From Halostreptopolyspora alba (lineage in GTDB: Bacteria; Actinomycetota; Actinomycetes; Streptosporangiales; Streptosporangiaceae), in contig RJMB01000016.1 of assembly GCA_003725585.1 (NCBI GenBank), positions 18,793 through 82,792 of the forward strand: a stretch of DNA of 64,000 nucleotides. The letters are read 5' to 3'. Made by a program: the position numbers and the translations under genes. This document shows, one piece after another, positions 51,480-58,842 of the stretch (position 1 is its first letter; each line of letters opens with the position of its first letter). A model generated the notes under the pieces. The model saw nothing but the letters and a program-made list of their open reading frames with translations. It was not told the DNA's origin and did no database searches.

Positions 51480-52146
51480 CTTCCCCATCAGAGTCCTGGC
51501 CGCCGACGACAACGTCGTCGTCCGGGCGGGCCTGGTAGCGCTCCTGGACGCCGCTGACAACGTCTCCGTGGTGGCCGAGGCGGGAAACGGCGCCGAAGCC
51601 ATCGAGCTCGCCCGAGAACACTCTCCTGACGTCGTTCTCCTCGACATACGCATGCCGATCATGGACGGCGTCAACGCGGTCGGAGAGCTGGTCACCCTGA
51701 GCAAGGTCGTCATGTTGACCCACACCGAGGATCCCGATGTCATCAACACGGCGCTGCAACGTGGGGCGTCCGGCTATCTGGTGCACGGTCACTTCACACT
51801 GGCCGAACTCAGCCGAGCGCTGGAGGAGGTGGTGGGGGGATCCGGCACCCCGCTGTCTCCCGTCGCCGCTTCGGCGGTACTCGAGTCGATGCGTTCCGCC
51901 CCGCAGTCCGCCACCACTCCGGCCCACTCGGACGATCTCGGGTTGAGCGAGCGCGAGTCGGACGTGATGGAGGCGGTGGCCCAAGGGCTGTCCAACGACG
52001 AGATCGCCTCCACTCTCTTCCTGTCGGAGAAGACGGTGAAGAACTACCTCAACCGGATCTTCCGCAAGCTACAGGTCAGCCACCGAGCCGCCGCCATCGC
52101 CCGGTGGAACGGCCACGCGAGCCCACACCCGCCCCCACCCCCATAG
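51460..52146 (+). CDS. NarL/FixJ family response regulator in the Tad operon
   Basis: 228 residues. The receiver has the acidic pair DD in VLAADDNVVVRAGLVALLDA, the phospho-Asp in PDVVLLDIRMPIMDGVNAVG (Asp near 58) and Thr/Lys-side residues VVMLTHTEDP and GASGYLVHGHF. The usual Lys is replaced here (YLVHGH). The LuxR-type helix-turn-helix is LSERESDVMEAVAQGLSNDE then KTVKNYLNRIFRKLQVSHRA. AGGAGCAGGAG lies upstream of the ATG. The Flp pilin gene follows after a 154-bp gap, a likely regulated promoter. Confidence 0.92.
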   Translation: MTSRTSDFPIRVLAADDNVVVRAGLVALLDAADNVSVVAEAGNGAEAIELAREHSPDVVLLDIRMPIMDGVNAVGELVTLSKVVMLTHTEDPDVINTALQRGASGYLVHGHFTLAELSRALEEVVGGSGTPLSPVAASAVLESMRSAPQSATTPAHSDDLGLSERESDVMEAVAQGLSNDEIASTLFLSEKTVKNYLNRIFRKLQVSHRAAAIARWNGHASPHPPPPP

Positions 52147-52300
52147 GGACTCTGGACCCAGATCGAGCCCCGGATCGACCCCGGAACCCCGACGGTAGAA
52201 ATTGGGCCCACGGACCCTAGGCGCCCAACCACCGCTGCCCGTAAGTTGATAAATGTCGCAAGGACGCAGAGAACTTCTCCCTCAAAAGGAGCGCAGAGTC

Positions 52301-52561
52301 ATGACGAACCCCCTCGTTTCCGTTTATGCTTCCGTCCGCACCTTCCTCGCCGATCGCGCGGTCGCTCTTAAGAACCGTTCCGACCGCGGCGCGGGATTCA
52401 TCGAGTACGCGGGTGTCCTGATTGTCATCGGGGCGATCGCCGCCGTTGCCTACAACGCAATCGAGGGCGACGAAGAGGGCATCGGTAACACCATTAAGGA
52501 AGGCATCGAAGGCGCCATCGAATCTGCCTTCGACGAGGCTGACGCCAGCGGCCTGCTCTAG
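52301..52561 (+). CDS. flp: Flp-type major pilin
   Basis: 86 residues. A 30-residue basic leader ends in SDRG, and the class III prepilin site G30|AGFIEYAG has the diagnostic Glu-Tyr pair, followed by a 20-residue membrane helix (VLIVIGAIAAVAYNAIEG). The short acidic C-terminus (EGAIESAFDEADASG) is longer than in most Flp pilins. AAAGGAG is upstream. It has its own 154-bp 5' region after the response regulator, consistent with separate high-level expression of the structural subunit. Confidence 0.9.
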   Translation: MTNPLVSVYASVRTFLADRAVALKNRSDRGAGFIEYAGVLIVIGAIAAVAYNAIEGDEEGIGNTIKEGIEGAIESAFDEADASGLL

Positions 52562-52600
52562 AGGTTCGGCGCAGTCAGCAATCGACGTGAGGCGCTCACG

Positions 52601-53275
52601 ATGAGGCTAAGGTCTCGCACGGCTGACGAGCGGGGGCATGCGAGCATGCTCCTGCTCGTCGGCCTTGCTTTGGCTCTTCTGGCGGTCACCCTTCTCTTCA
52701 TGCGGCTGGGACAGGCCCACGGCCTTCGCACGGAGTCCCAGAACGCCGCCGACGCCGCCGCTCTGGCCGCCGCCGGCCAGGCTGCCGACGAGGCGGCACG
52801 CGATATCGCCAACTATGTCATTCCCTACAGTTCACTGCACGACCCCGCGACCGCGCGCACGCGGGCCGAAGAGTACGCCCGGGACAACGGCGCGGTCCTC
52901 GAAGACATTCGCGCCAGCGACGACAACACTGGCAATACCGGAAACATTGTCCGCGTCGAGGTCCGTAGCGCCCAGTGCCAACGTGAACTGGAAGAGCACG
53001 GCGACCGCCACTGGAACGACACCGTGTGCGACGGCACCGAAGACGAGGAGGACGAGCCTCTCCACACCGGAAACGCGGACGCGATCGCCGAGGTTGTCAT
53101 TCCCGATTGCTCCTACATCGTGAGCGACGGTGAGGATGTCAGCATCATCGGCATCCGGTGCGACGGCGAGACCGTTCAGAGCTACACGCACGCACGGCGA
53201 CTGATCGAGGTGGAGCTGACCGACGAGGAAGGACAGTACATCTACAAGCCACTCAGCTGGACCGAGGACGGATAA
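52601..53275 (+). CDS. TadG-like pilus assembly/envelope protein
   Basis: 224 residues. An N-terminal TadG-type signal anchor has a Gly site (DERGHASMLLLVGLALALLA) but no Glu at +5, so it is probably not processed as a pilin. The next segment LRTESQNAADAAALAAAGQA is the hallmark of TadE/TadG-related proteins of actinomycetes. The outer domain is acidic with four Cys (QCQREL, VCDGTE, DCSYIV, IRCDGE). It lies 39 bp after flp and ends the operon, with an intrinsic terminator 68 bp after its stop. Confidence 0.75.
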   Translation: MRLRSRTADERGHASMLLLVGLALALLAVTLLFMRLGQAHGLRTESQNAADAAALAAAGQAADEAARDIANYVIPYSSLHDPATARTRAEEYARDNGAVLEDIRASDDNTGNTGNIVRVEVRSAQCQRELEEHGDRHWNDTVCDGTEDEEDEPLHTGNADAIAEVVIPDCSYIVSDGEDVSIIGIRCDGETVQSYTHARRLIEVELTDEEGQYIYKPLSWTEDG

Positions 53276-53342
53276 CGACAAAGAGGCCATCCCCTGGGAC
53301 GAACGGTGACACCCAAGGACGTCGCCCGTGCAACTCCGAAGG

Positions 53343-53375
53343 CGTTCCGGCGCGTAGCCGGAACGGCGTTTTCTT
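53343..53375 (+). terminator. Intrinsic terminator ending the flp segment of the Tad locus
   Basis: A perfect 9-bp stem CGTTCCGGC/GCCGGAACG with a GCGTA loop (53343-53365), then GGCG and the tract TTTTCTT (53369-53375). It is the best canonical terminator in the window besides 28077-28120. Confidence 0.85.
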
Positions 53376-53480
53376 GTGTCATCCATTCTCCGAGTAGCCG
53401 CGATTACTATCCACTGTGGACGCCTTCACGGGGACCCGCTAACCTGGCTGACCGCTCGTGTACCCGCAAGGAGTTGCGCT

Positions 53481-54524
53481 ATGGATAGTCTCGGTATTTT
53501 CTCTCACACCAGGCAGCTGCTCCGTATTGGGTTGCCCGCAGCCGTGGCACTGGCCTTACTCACTTCCTGTGTCAGCGGTGGCGACGGCGACTCCGGCGAA
53601 GGAGGGAATGGTGAACAACAGGGGGGTGGGCAAGGGGCCGGTGATCCCGAGGAGGTCGCCGCGTCCTCCGTGACGACAAGCTTGGAAGTCGGTCCCCTCA
53701 TCCAGTTCGACGTGTACCCGGTACAGCGGATCGGGAACGGTGTCGCACTGCTCAATATGACGGCGACGAACAACGCGGAGGAGGAGGTCAACTTCTACCA
53801 GGTCCTCTCCAAGGGCGGAAACCCCACTACAGCTGAGGGTGTCTCGCTGATCGATACCACCAACAGTGACAAGTACCTACCGTTACGGACGGCGGAGGAT
53901 GAAACCTGTCACTGCTCGGACTGGAGCGATGACAAAGACATAGAGCCCGGTGGCAGTATCGACTTCTGGGTGGCGTACCCCGAACCCCCCGACGATGTGT
54001 CGGTCGTGACGGTCACCACCAACGCGAGCCCGGACTTCCTTGACGTCCCGGTCGTGGACGCGGAAGGCTCCAATGACGAGATCGCCGAGGCCGACGTCGC
54101 CGACCCCGAGATCCGCGAGCTCAGCTCGTACGAGGACGGGGAGGATGAAACCGTCTCTCGGGAGGAATCCGAGGACGAGTCCAGCATCATGCTGTCCTCC
54201 GATGTGCTTTTCGACGTCGACGAGTCGGAGCTCACCGATGACGCCGACGAGACCCTCGAACAGGTCGCCCAAGAGATCGACAATGCTTCGGCGGACACGG
54301 TCAGTATCGACGGCTACACCGACAACACCGGGAATGACTCGATCAACGACCCCCTGTCCGAAGATCGTGCCGAGGCCGTGCAATCCGCTCTCGAGGACCT
54401 CGTGACGCGTTCCGGTGTGAGCTACGAAGCCAACGGCCACGGATCCGCCGACCCCGTCGCCGACAACAGCACCGAGGACGGACGACAGAAGAACCGGCGC
54501 GTTACCGTCACCTTCGAGAAGTAG
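53481..54524 (+). CDS. OmpA-family lipoprotein of the Tad locus
   Basis: 347 residues. AAGGAG lies 6 bases before the ATG. The signal peptide ends in the lipobox LLTSC (Cys near 30), so it is membrane-anchored on the outside. A Gly/Gln linker precedes domain A (about 60-195; FDVYPVQRIGNGVALLNMTA, CHCSDWSDDKDIEPGGSIDF). An acidic linker and a C-terminal OmpA peptidoglycan-binding domain follow (about 230-347; SSDVLFDVDESELTDDADET, DGYTDNTGNDSINDPLSEDR and KNRRVTVTFE). It probably ties the pilus apparatus to peptidoglycan. Domain A recurs alone in the next gene. Confidence 0.85.
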   Translation: MDSLGIFSHTRQLLRIGLPAAVALALLTSCVSGGDGDSGEGGNGEQQGGGQGAGDPEEVAASSVTTSLEVGPLIQFDVYPVQRIGNGVALLNMTATNNAEEEVNFYQVLSKGGNPTTAEGVSLIDTTNSDKYLPLRTAEDETCHCSDWSDDKDIEPGGSIDFWVAYPEPPDDVSVVTVTTNASPDFLDVPVVDAEGSNDEIAEADVADPEIRELSSYEDGEDETVSREESEDESSIMLSSDVLFDVDESELTDDADETLEQVAQEIDNASADTVSIDGYTDNTGNDSINDPLSEDRAEAVQSALEDLVTRSGVSYEANGHGSADPVADNSTEDGRQKNRRVTVTFEK

Positions 54525-54533
54525 GGTACGACA

Positions 54534-55076
54534 GTGATTTCCACGAATCTGAAACGTTCTTTTCTGCTTTCCGTCGCCGCTATTACCGTCAGCATCGCGT
54601 GTGTCTCTCCCACCTCTGCGCAGGAGCAAGAGGAAGAACTACCTGTACTCGGATCCGGAGATGTGGATGTGGATGACGACATCGACGCTACGGTCGAAGT
54701 GAATCAACTGCGGCAGACAGAAAGCGGTGGGTACACGTCGCTGACCTGGAGCCTGCAGAACAATGAGAGCAAAGATATCGATATCATCGAATTCAAGAAC
54801 GAGACGTACACCTACGGCATCAAGGGAAAGACCGAGGCCGCCGGTGTCGCACTCGTCGATGAAGAGAAAGGAGTTCGCTACTACCCGCTCAAGGATTCCT
54901 CAGAGGAGGAAGTGTGTCTCTGCTCTGGAGCTGAGCGCACAAGCACATTCCAAAACAGTGTGAGTGATGGCGAAAAAGCCACGTACTGGAGTGCCTTCAA
55001 CCTCCCCGAGGATGTGTCCACGGTAACCGTGGACATCCCGAAATTCGAGCCCATCGAGGACGTTCAGATCGAATGA
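54534..55076 (+). CDS. Secreted paralogue of the OmpA lipoprotein's first domain
   Basis: 180 residues from a GTG start, 9 bp after the preceding stop. A signal peptide (FLLSVAAITVSIACVSPTSA) is cut before QEQEEE. The mature domain aligns by eye with domain A of the upstream lipoprotein: RYYPLKDSSEEEVCLCSGAE against KYLPLRTAEDETCHCSDWSD, and WSAFNLPEDVSTVTVDI against WVAYPEPPDDVSVVTVT, with the same CxC pair. It therefore keeps the sensing/binding domain without lipid anchor or OmpA. It is less GC-rich than its neighbours. The function is unknown. Confidence 0.75.
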   Translation: MISTNLKRSFLLSVAAITVSIACVSPTSAQEQEEELPVLGSGDVDVDDDIDATVEVNQLRQTESGGYTSLTWSLQNNESKDIDIIEFKNETYTYGIKGKTEAAGVALVDEEKGVRYYPLKDSSEEEVCLCSGAERTSTFQNSVSDGEKATYWSAFNLPEDVSTVTVDIPKFEPIEDVQIE

Positions 55077-55147
55077 ACACTTCTCCTCCTGGAGGCGGCC
55101 GTCGATCCCCCCGGTCGGCTCCGAGGAAACACGAACAGGAGTAACCG

Positions 55148-55816
55148 ATGCGGAGACGTGTCCTCCCCTCACCTCGGTCTCGGATACACAGAAACGACCG
55201 CGGTGCCAGCCTCATCGAACTGGCTTTCCTGGCGACAATCGCGGGCGCACTCATCGGTGCCGTTGTGCAGTCCCCGATCCCGTCTCAGCTCAACGACGGA
55301 ATCCGTGACATGGTGTGCCGCGTCGAGGGCCCGGAGTGCGGTGGAGAGAGCTGGGTCGAGCATGAGCGGCCGGAGGAACCCGAGGAATACACGTTCACGT
55401 TCACCGGCGACAACAATTGGGACGGCGAAGTCAAAGGCGAAGGAGACGCCCGCATCGCCATCGAGTTCGCGCTCGCCCAGCTCGGTAAACCCTATATCTG
55501 GGGTGGTAACGGCCCACACGGGTGGGACTGCTCGGGCATCATGAAGGCCGCCTGGCAGGAGGCGGGTGTCTCCATCCCCCGCACCACCACAACGAGCTAC
55601 GCCGCCCTGCCCCATGTCTCCAAGGGAGAGCTCCAGCCGGGAGACCTCGTCTATTTCCACACGATCGCCTCGCACCCCTCGCCGTCGCACATGGGCATGT
55701 ACCTCGGAGATGGTCAGATGGTGCACGCGGGCGACCCCGTTCAGGTTGTCCAGATGCGGGGCAACCCGTACTGGGAACAGAAATGGGTTGGCGCGGCTCG
55801 CGTCCCGCAAGGGTGA
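55148..55816 (+). CDS. NlpC/P60 hydrolase with a class III prepilin-type leader
   Basis: 222 residues. The N-terminus is a basic 19-residue leader ending in NDRG, followed by the prepilin pattern G19|ASLIE and a membrane helix (LIELAFLATIAGALIGAVV), as in TadE/Flp. A short Cys-containing segment and an acidic linker lead to an NlpC/P60 domain with catalytic Cys128 (GWDCSGIMKAAW), His181 (SHMGMYLGDG) and His193. The protein would be inserted like a pseudopilin, with a peptidoglycan peptidase outside. This suggests a dedicated wall-opening enzyme for pilus assembly (inference). It is 71 bp after the secreted paralogue. Confidence 0.85.
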   Translation: MRRRVLPSPRSRIHRNDRGASLIELAFLATIAGALIGAVVQSPIPSQLNDGIRDMVCRVEGPECGGESWVEHERPEEPEEYTFTFTGDNNWDGEVKGEGDARIAIEFALAQLGKPYIWGGNGPHGWDCSGIMKAAWQEAGVSIPRTTTTSYAALPHVSKGELQPGDLVYFHTIASHPSPSHMGMYLGDGQMVHAGDPVQVVQMRGNPYWEQKWVGAARVPQG

Positions 55817-55926
55817 AAGATCCACTCCGTAGTGCCGCTGTACCCCCGTCAACTCGATCCGGCTGGCCTTGGGTGGATCCACCCGCTGAAAGTTCTGGCC
55901 AGCTATCTCACTGACGAGGAGCCACA

Positions 55927-56253
55927 TTGCGGCAGCGGCTGTTGGTAACCGTCATCATCGGAGTCCTGACATTGCAGGTCACTGTGCCACTCGTCCAACT
56001 TCTCCGGGGCGACCTACCCGCACGATTCGGCTGGCAGATGTACAGTGCGTCCCCTGAGTGGCCGACGATCGAAGTCGTCGATACCGACGACAATGTGACC
56101 GCGCTCGATGAGTCCGACATCCGTAAGAACCGCGGTGAGATGCGCGCGGACGAACGCCTGGCCAACGCTCTTTGCCGCGAGAACCCCGACGTCGTACAGG
56201 TCCGCGTGCACCACGGGGACACGGTTCAGTCCTTCGATTGCTCGGCCCCATGA
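55927..56253 (+). CDS. Small membrane-anchored protein coupled to an HTTM protein
   Basis: 108 residues from a TTG start with GAGGAG 8 bases upstream. One N-terminal membrane helix (LLVTVIIGVLTLQVTVPLVQ) is followed by FGWQMYSA and an acidic outer domain with two Cys (ALCREN, SFDCSAP). Its stop overlaps the HTTM start (ATGA), and small partners with the FGWxMY-type motif are commonly found next to HTTM proteins. No enzymatic residues are recognised. Confidence 0.7.
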   Translation: MRQRLLVTVIIGVLTLQVTVPLVQLLRGDLPARFGWQMYSASPEWPTIEVVDTDDNVTALDESDIRKNRGEMRADERLANALCRENPDVVQVRVHHGDTVQSFDCSAP

Positions 56254-57056
56254 CCAACCTGGTCGAGGCGGTCTCACGTTCCACCGTCGGAGCACGCCAG
56301 CTAGCCCTCGTACGAATCACCGTCGCCGTCGTTTCGCTTATCAAGGGATGGCTCGTAGCGCCCTTTGTGTTCGCGCTCCAGGATGACCCGTTGCGCCTCC
56401 CGATCGTCCCCCTCCCCGACATACCCCCGCTCCTGCTGTTCCTGGTCTGGGCCTTGGCGTCGGTATTCCTGGCGTTCGGGGCCGCTGTCCCGCTCACCGG
56501 AGCCCTGGTTGGCCTTTCAGCGTGCTACACGCTGCTCTGGGACGAGCGAACCTACAGCAACCATCTTTTCCTGCTCTCCATAATGGCGCTCCTGGTAGCG
56601 GGAACGCACGGCGGCCGACTACGTGGCACGAACACGTGTGTCTCGGGCGCGGTTCCGTTTTTGATGATGACCCAGATATCGACCGTGTACATTTTCGCTG
56701 GACTCGCGAAGGCCAACAGTTCTTTCCTGTCGGGTGAGGTCCTGACGGAGAAGGTCGGCCTTCCCGGAGCGATCATTCCGTTGAAGCTCGCGGATTTCCC
56801 GGCCTCTGTCGCGGTCGCACTGGCTGTGATGACGGTGATCGTGGAAGTCGCTCTGGGTGTCACGCTCTGGTTCTCCCAATCCAGGTTCCTTGCCGTGGCA
56901 ACGGGCATAGCCCTCCATTCTTCGTTCGTGTTGTTACTGGTCGAGAGTTGGGAGTTCGTTGGTTTCGGGCTACTGTGCCTCGCGGTGTATCCGCTGTTCT
57001 TCTCCTGGAGGCCACACGAGCACCCCTCGCCACGGAGCATCGCCGACGCTTCGTGA
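56250..57056 (+). CDS. HTTM-domain integral membrane protein
   Basis: 268 residues with about seven hydrophobic helices. The HTTM family signature is visible (LALVRITVAVVSLIKGWL, ATHGGRLRG-like loop, and VYIFAGLAKANSSFLSGEVL, where the family has W..YF.AGL.K). HTTM is the membrane part of vitamin-K-dependent carboxylases, but bacterial short forms lack the lumenal domain and their reaction is unknown. Translational coupling to the 108-residue partner suggests a two-protein membrane complex. The next gene begins 52 bp later. Confidence 0.8.
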   Translation: MTNLVEAVSRSTVGARQLALVRITVAVVSLIKGWLVAPFVFALQDDPLRLPIVPLPDIPPLLLFLVWALASVFLAFGAAVPLTGALVGLSACYTLLWDERTYSNHLFLLSIMALLVAGTHGGRLRGTNTCVSGAVPFLMMTQISTVYIFAGLAKANSSFLSGEVLTEKVGLPGAIIPLKLADFPASVAVALAVMTVIVEVALGVTLWFSQSRFLAVATGIALHSSFVLLLVESWEFVGFGLLCLAVYPLFFSWRPHEHPSPRSIADAS

Positions 57057-57108
57057 GTAGCGTCCTGACCATCGAGTTTCCACACCACAACGACCTGTAA
57101 GGAGTCCG

Positions 57109-58788
57109 GTGTCCTCCCCACCTCCCCCACCCCCGTCCCCGGGAGACCGCCCATTCGATCCTCGACGTGTGGGCGCGTACCGCATCGTCGGTCTCGTCTG
57201 CAGGGACGGCGCGGCGGTGACCTACGTGGGAAGCACCAAGGAGGGGCGCCGGGTCGCGGTCCGGACCGTCGCGGACGAACGCGCGGTCACACCGGACCTC
57301 CGATCGCGGCTCGACCACCGGATCATCCTGGTCCGCGGTATCTCGGCCACCTGTCTGGTCCCGGTGATCGACGCGGACCCCACGGCCGAACGCCCCTGGT
57401 ACGCCACCCCACTCGTCTCCGGAGCCACCCTCCAGGACCACGTCAGCGCGCACGGCCCCCTCGGTGCCGACCAGGTCCGGGTCCTCGCGCTCGGCCTGGC
57501 CGAGGCCATCGACGCCGCCCACACGGCCGGTTGGACCTTCGCCAGCCTCACGACCTCCGACATCGTCCTCGCCCCTGCGGGTCCCGCGCTGCTCGACCCC
57601 GCCCTCACACGGCTCCTCGGGGGACACGCCACCGCCGCGCGGGACGACACACCCGAAAACGCGCCGCCCTCCACCGACGTCGCGGAGCCGCCCGACACGG
57701 CCGCGGACGTCCACGCGTGGGCAACGGTGGTCACCTTCGCCGCCACCGGCCGCCCTCCCGGACCCGAGGACGGTGCCACCGGTGGCGGACTCGCCCCCCA
57801 GCTGGCGGAGGTCGTCACCCACGCGCTCCACGACGACCCGCGGGAACGCCCCGACGCCGAAACGCTGTTCCGGCAGGTCGCCCAGCCGCTCAACGACCCC
57901 GCCCAGGCCGGCGCCGCGGACACCTTCGTCCCGCGCGCCGTCGAGAGGTACTGGAGCGCCCCCGAGGGCTCCGCCACCACGGCGTGGACCCCGTTGCACA
58001 CCGAGAAGAGCCAACCGAGGCTGCGCCCCAAAGTGGCGGTCGCTGGTGTGCTCGTACTCGTGGCCGGGCTCGCCACCGTCTACGCCGCGGGCGGCCTCAC
58101 CCTCGGATCCGGGGATGTCACCGACCACGAAACCAACGCGCGGCTCATCGAAGAAGCCGGGTGCGACGACTGCACTACCCCGGTGCACGTGGTTCCCGGG
58201 CTGGAACACCAGGGGGAGGACGCGCGCCTGGTCCTCACCAACGCCACGACCGACCAGGGGGAGTTCGGCGCGGAGGAGCAGGTCGCCGTCTACCTGATTC
58301 GGAACCGCGACGACGAGATCCTCGCGCACAACATGTCCGGTGAGCCCACCGGCATGACGATCTCGCCCGAACTCGAGTTCGACGACCTCTGGAGCATCGA
58401 CGACTCCGGCAACTTCTACCTGCTCACCGGGGGTCCCGGCGACGACGAAACCCAGAGGGTGGCGTGGCTGAACCAGGACGACCCGCGAAGCGTCGAGAAC
58501 TTCTCCGCCCACGGGGTGCAGACCGCGTGGCAGGAGTCACTCGAGGCCACCGACCTCGACGGCGACCAGACGTTCGAGGTCGCCGCGGACGCCGGAGTGA
58601 GGACGTTTCCCCCGGAACCCACGAACGTGCGCTTCTACTACAAGTACCACCGCGAGGACCACATGTTCCTGCCGTGGAAATGCACGGACTCCCAAGGCGC
58701 CACGGTCGCGGAGGAAGACCTGTACCCCATGAGCGAGGAGCCGTGCAGCGACTACGGCCAGCAGGAGGAGGTCCCCTGGGACTACTGA
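57109..58788 (+). CDS. Membrane pseudokinase of the Ser/Thr kinase family
   Basis: 559 residues from a GTG start with AAGGAG upstream. The kinase-like domain (about 20-280) keeps the fold but not the catalytic residues. The glycine-loop region is VCRDGAAVTYVG, and the beta-3 Lys is Arg52 (RRVAVRTV). The catalytic loop HRDLKPxN is replaced by FASLTTSD (about 144-151), and DFG is DPA (163-165). A membrane helix (about 308-325; VAVAGVLVLVAGLATVYAAG) and a 230-residue outer domain with four Cys follow. It is likely a signalling scaffold or allosteric partner of the active kinases encoded convergently just downstream. Confidence 0.85.
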   Translation: MSSPPPPPPSPGDRPFDPRRVGAYRIVGLVCRDGAAVTYVGSTKEGRRVAVRTVADERAVTPDLRSRLDHRIILVRGISATCLVPVIDADPTAERPWYATPLVSGATLQDHVSAHGPLGADQVRVLALGLAEAIDAAHTAGWTFASLTTSDIVLAPAGPALLDPALTRLLGGHATAARDDTPENAPPSTDVAEPPDTAADVHAWATVVTFAATGRPPGPEDGATGGGLAPQLAEVVTHALHDDPRERPDAETLFRQVAQPLNDPAQAGAADTFVPRAVERYWSAPEGSATTAWTPLHTEKSQPRLRPKVAVAGVLVLVAGLATVYAAGGLTLGSGDVTDHETNARLIEEAGCDDCTTPVHVVPGLEHQGEDARLVLTNATTDQGEFGAEEQVAVYLIRNRDDEILAHNMSGEPTGMTISPELEFDDLWSIDDSGNFYLLTGGPGDDETQRVAWLNQDDPRSVENFSAHGVQTAWQESLEATDLDGDQTFEVAADAGVRTFPPEPTNVRFYYKYHREDHMFLPWKCTDSQGATVAEEDLYPMSEEPCSDYGQQEEVPWDY

Positions 58789-58842
58789 ACGGTTTCCGGT
58801 CGCGTCACCGGGACGCGTTCACGCCAGCCCGGTTCGAGACGT

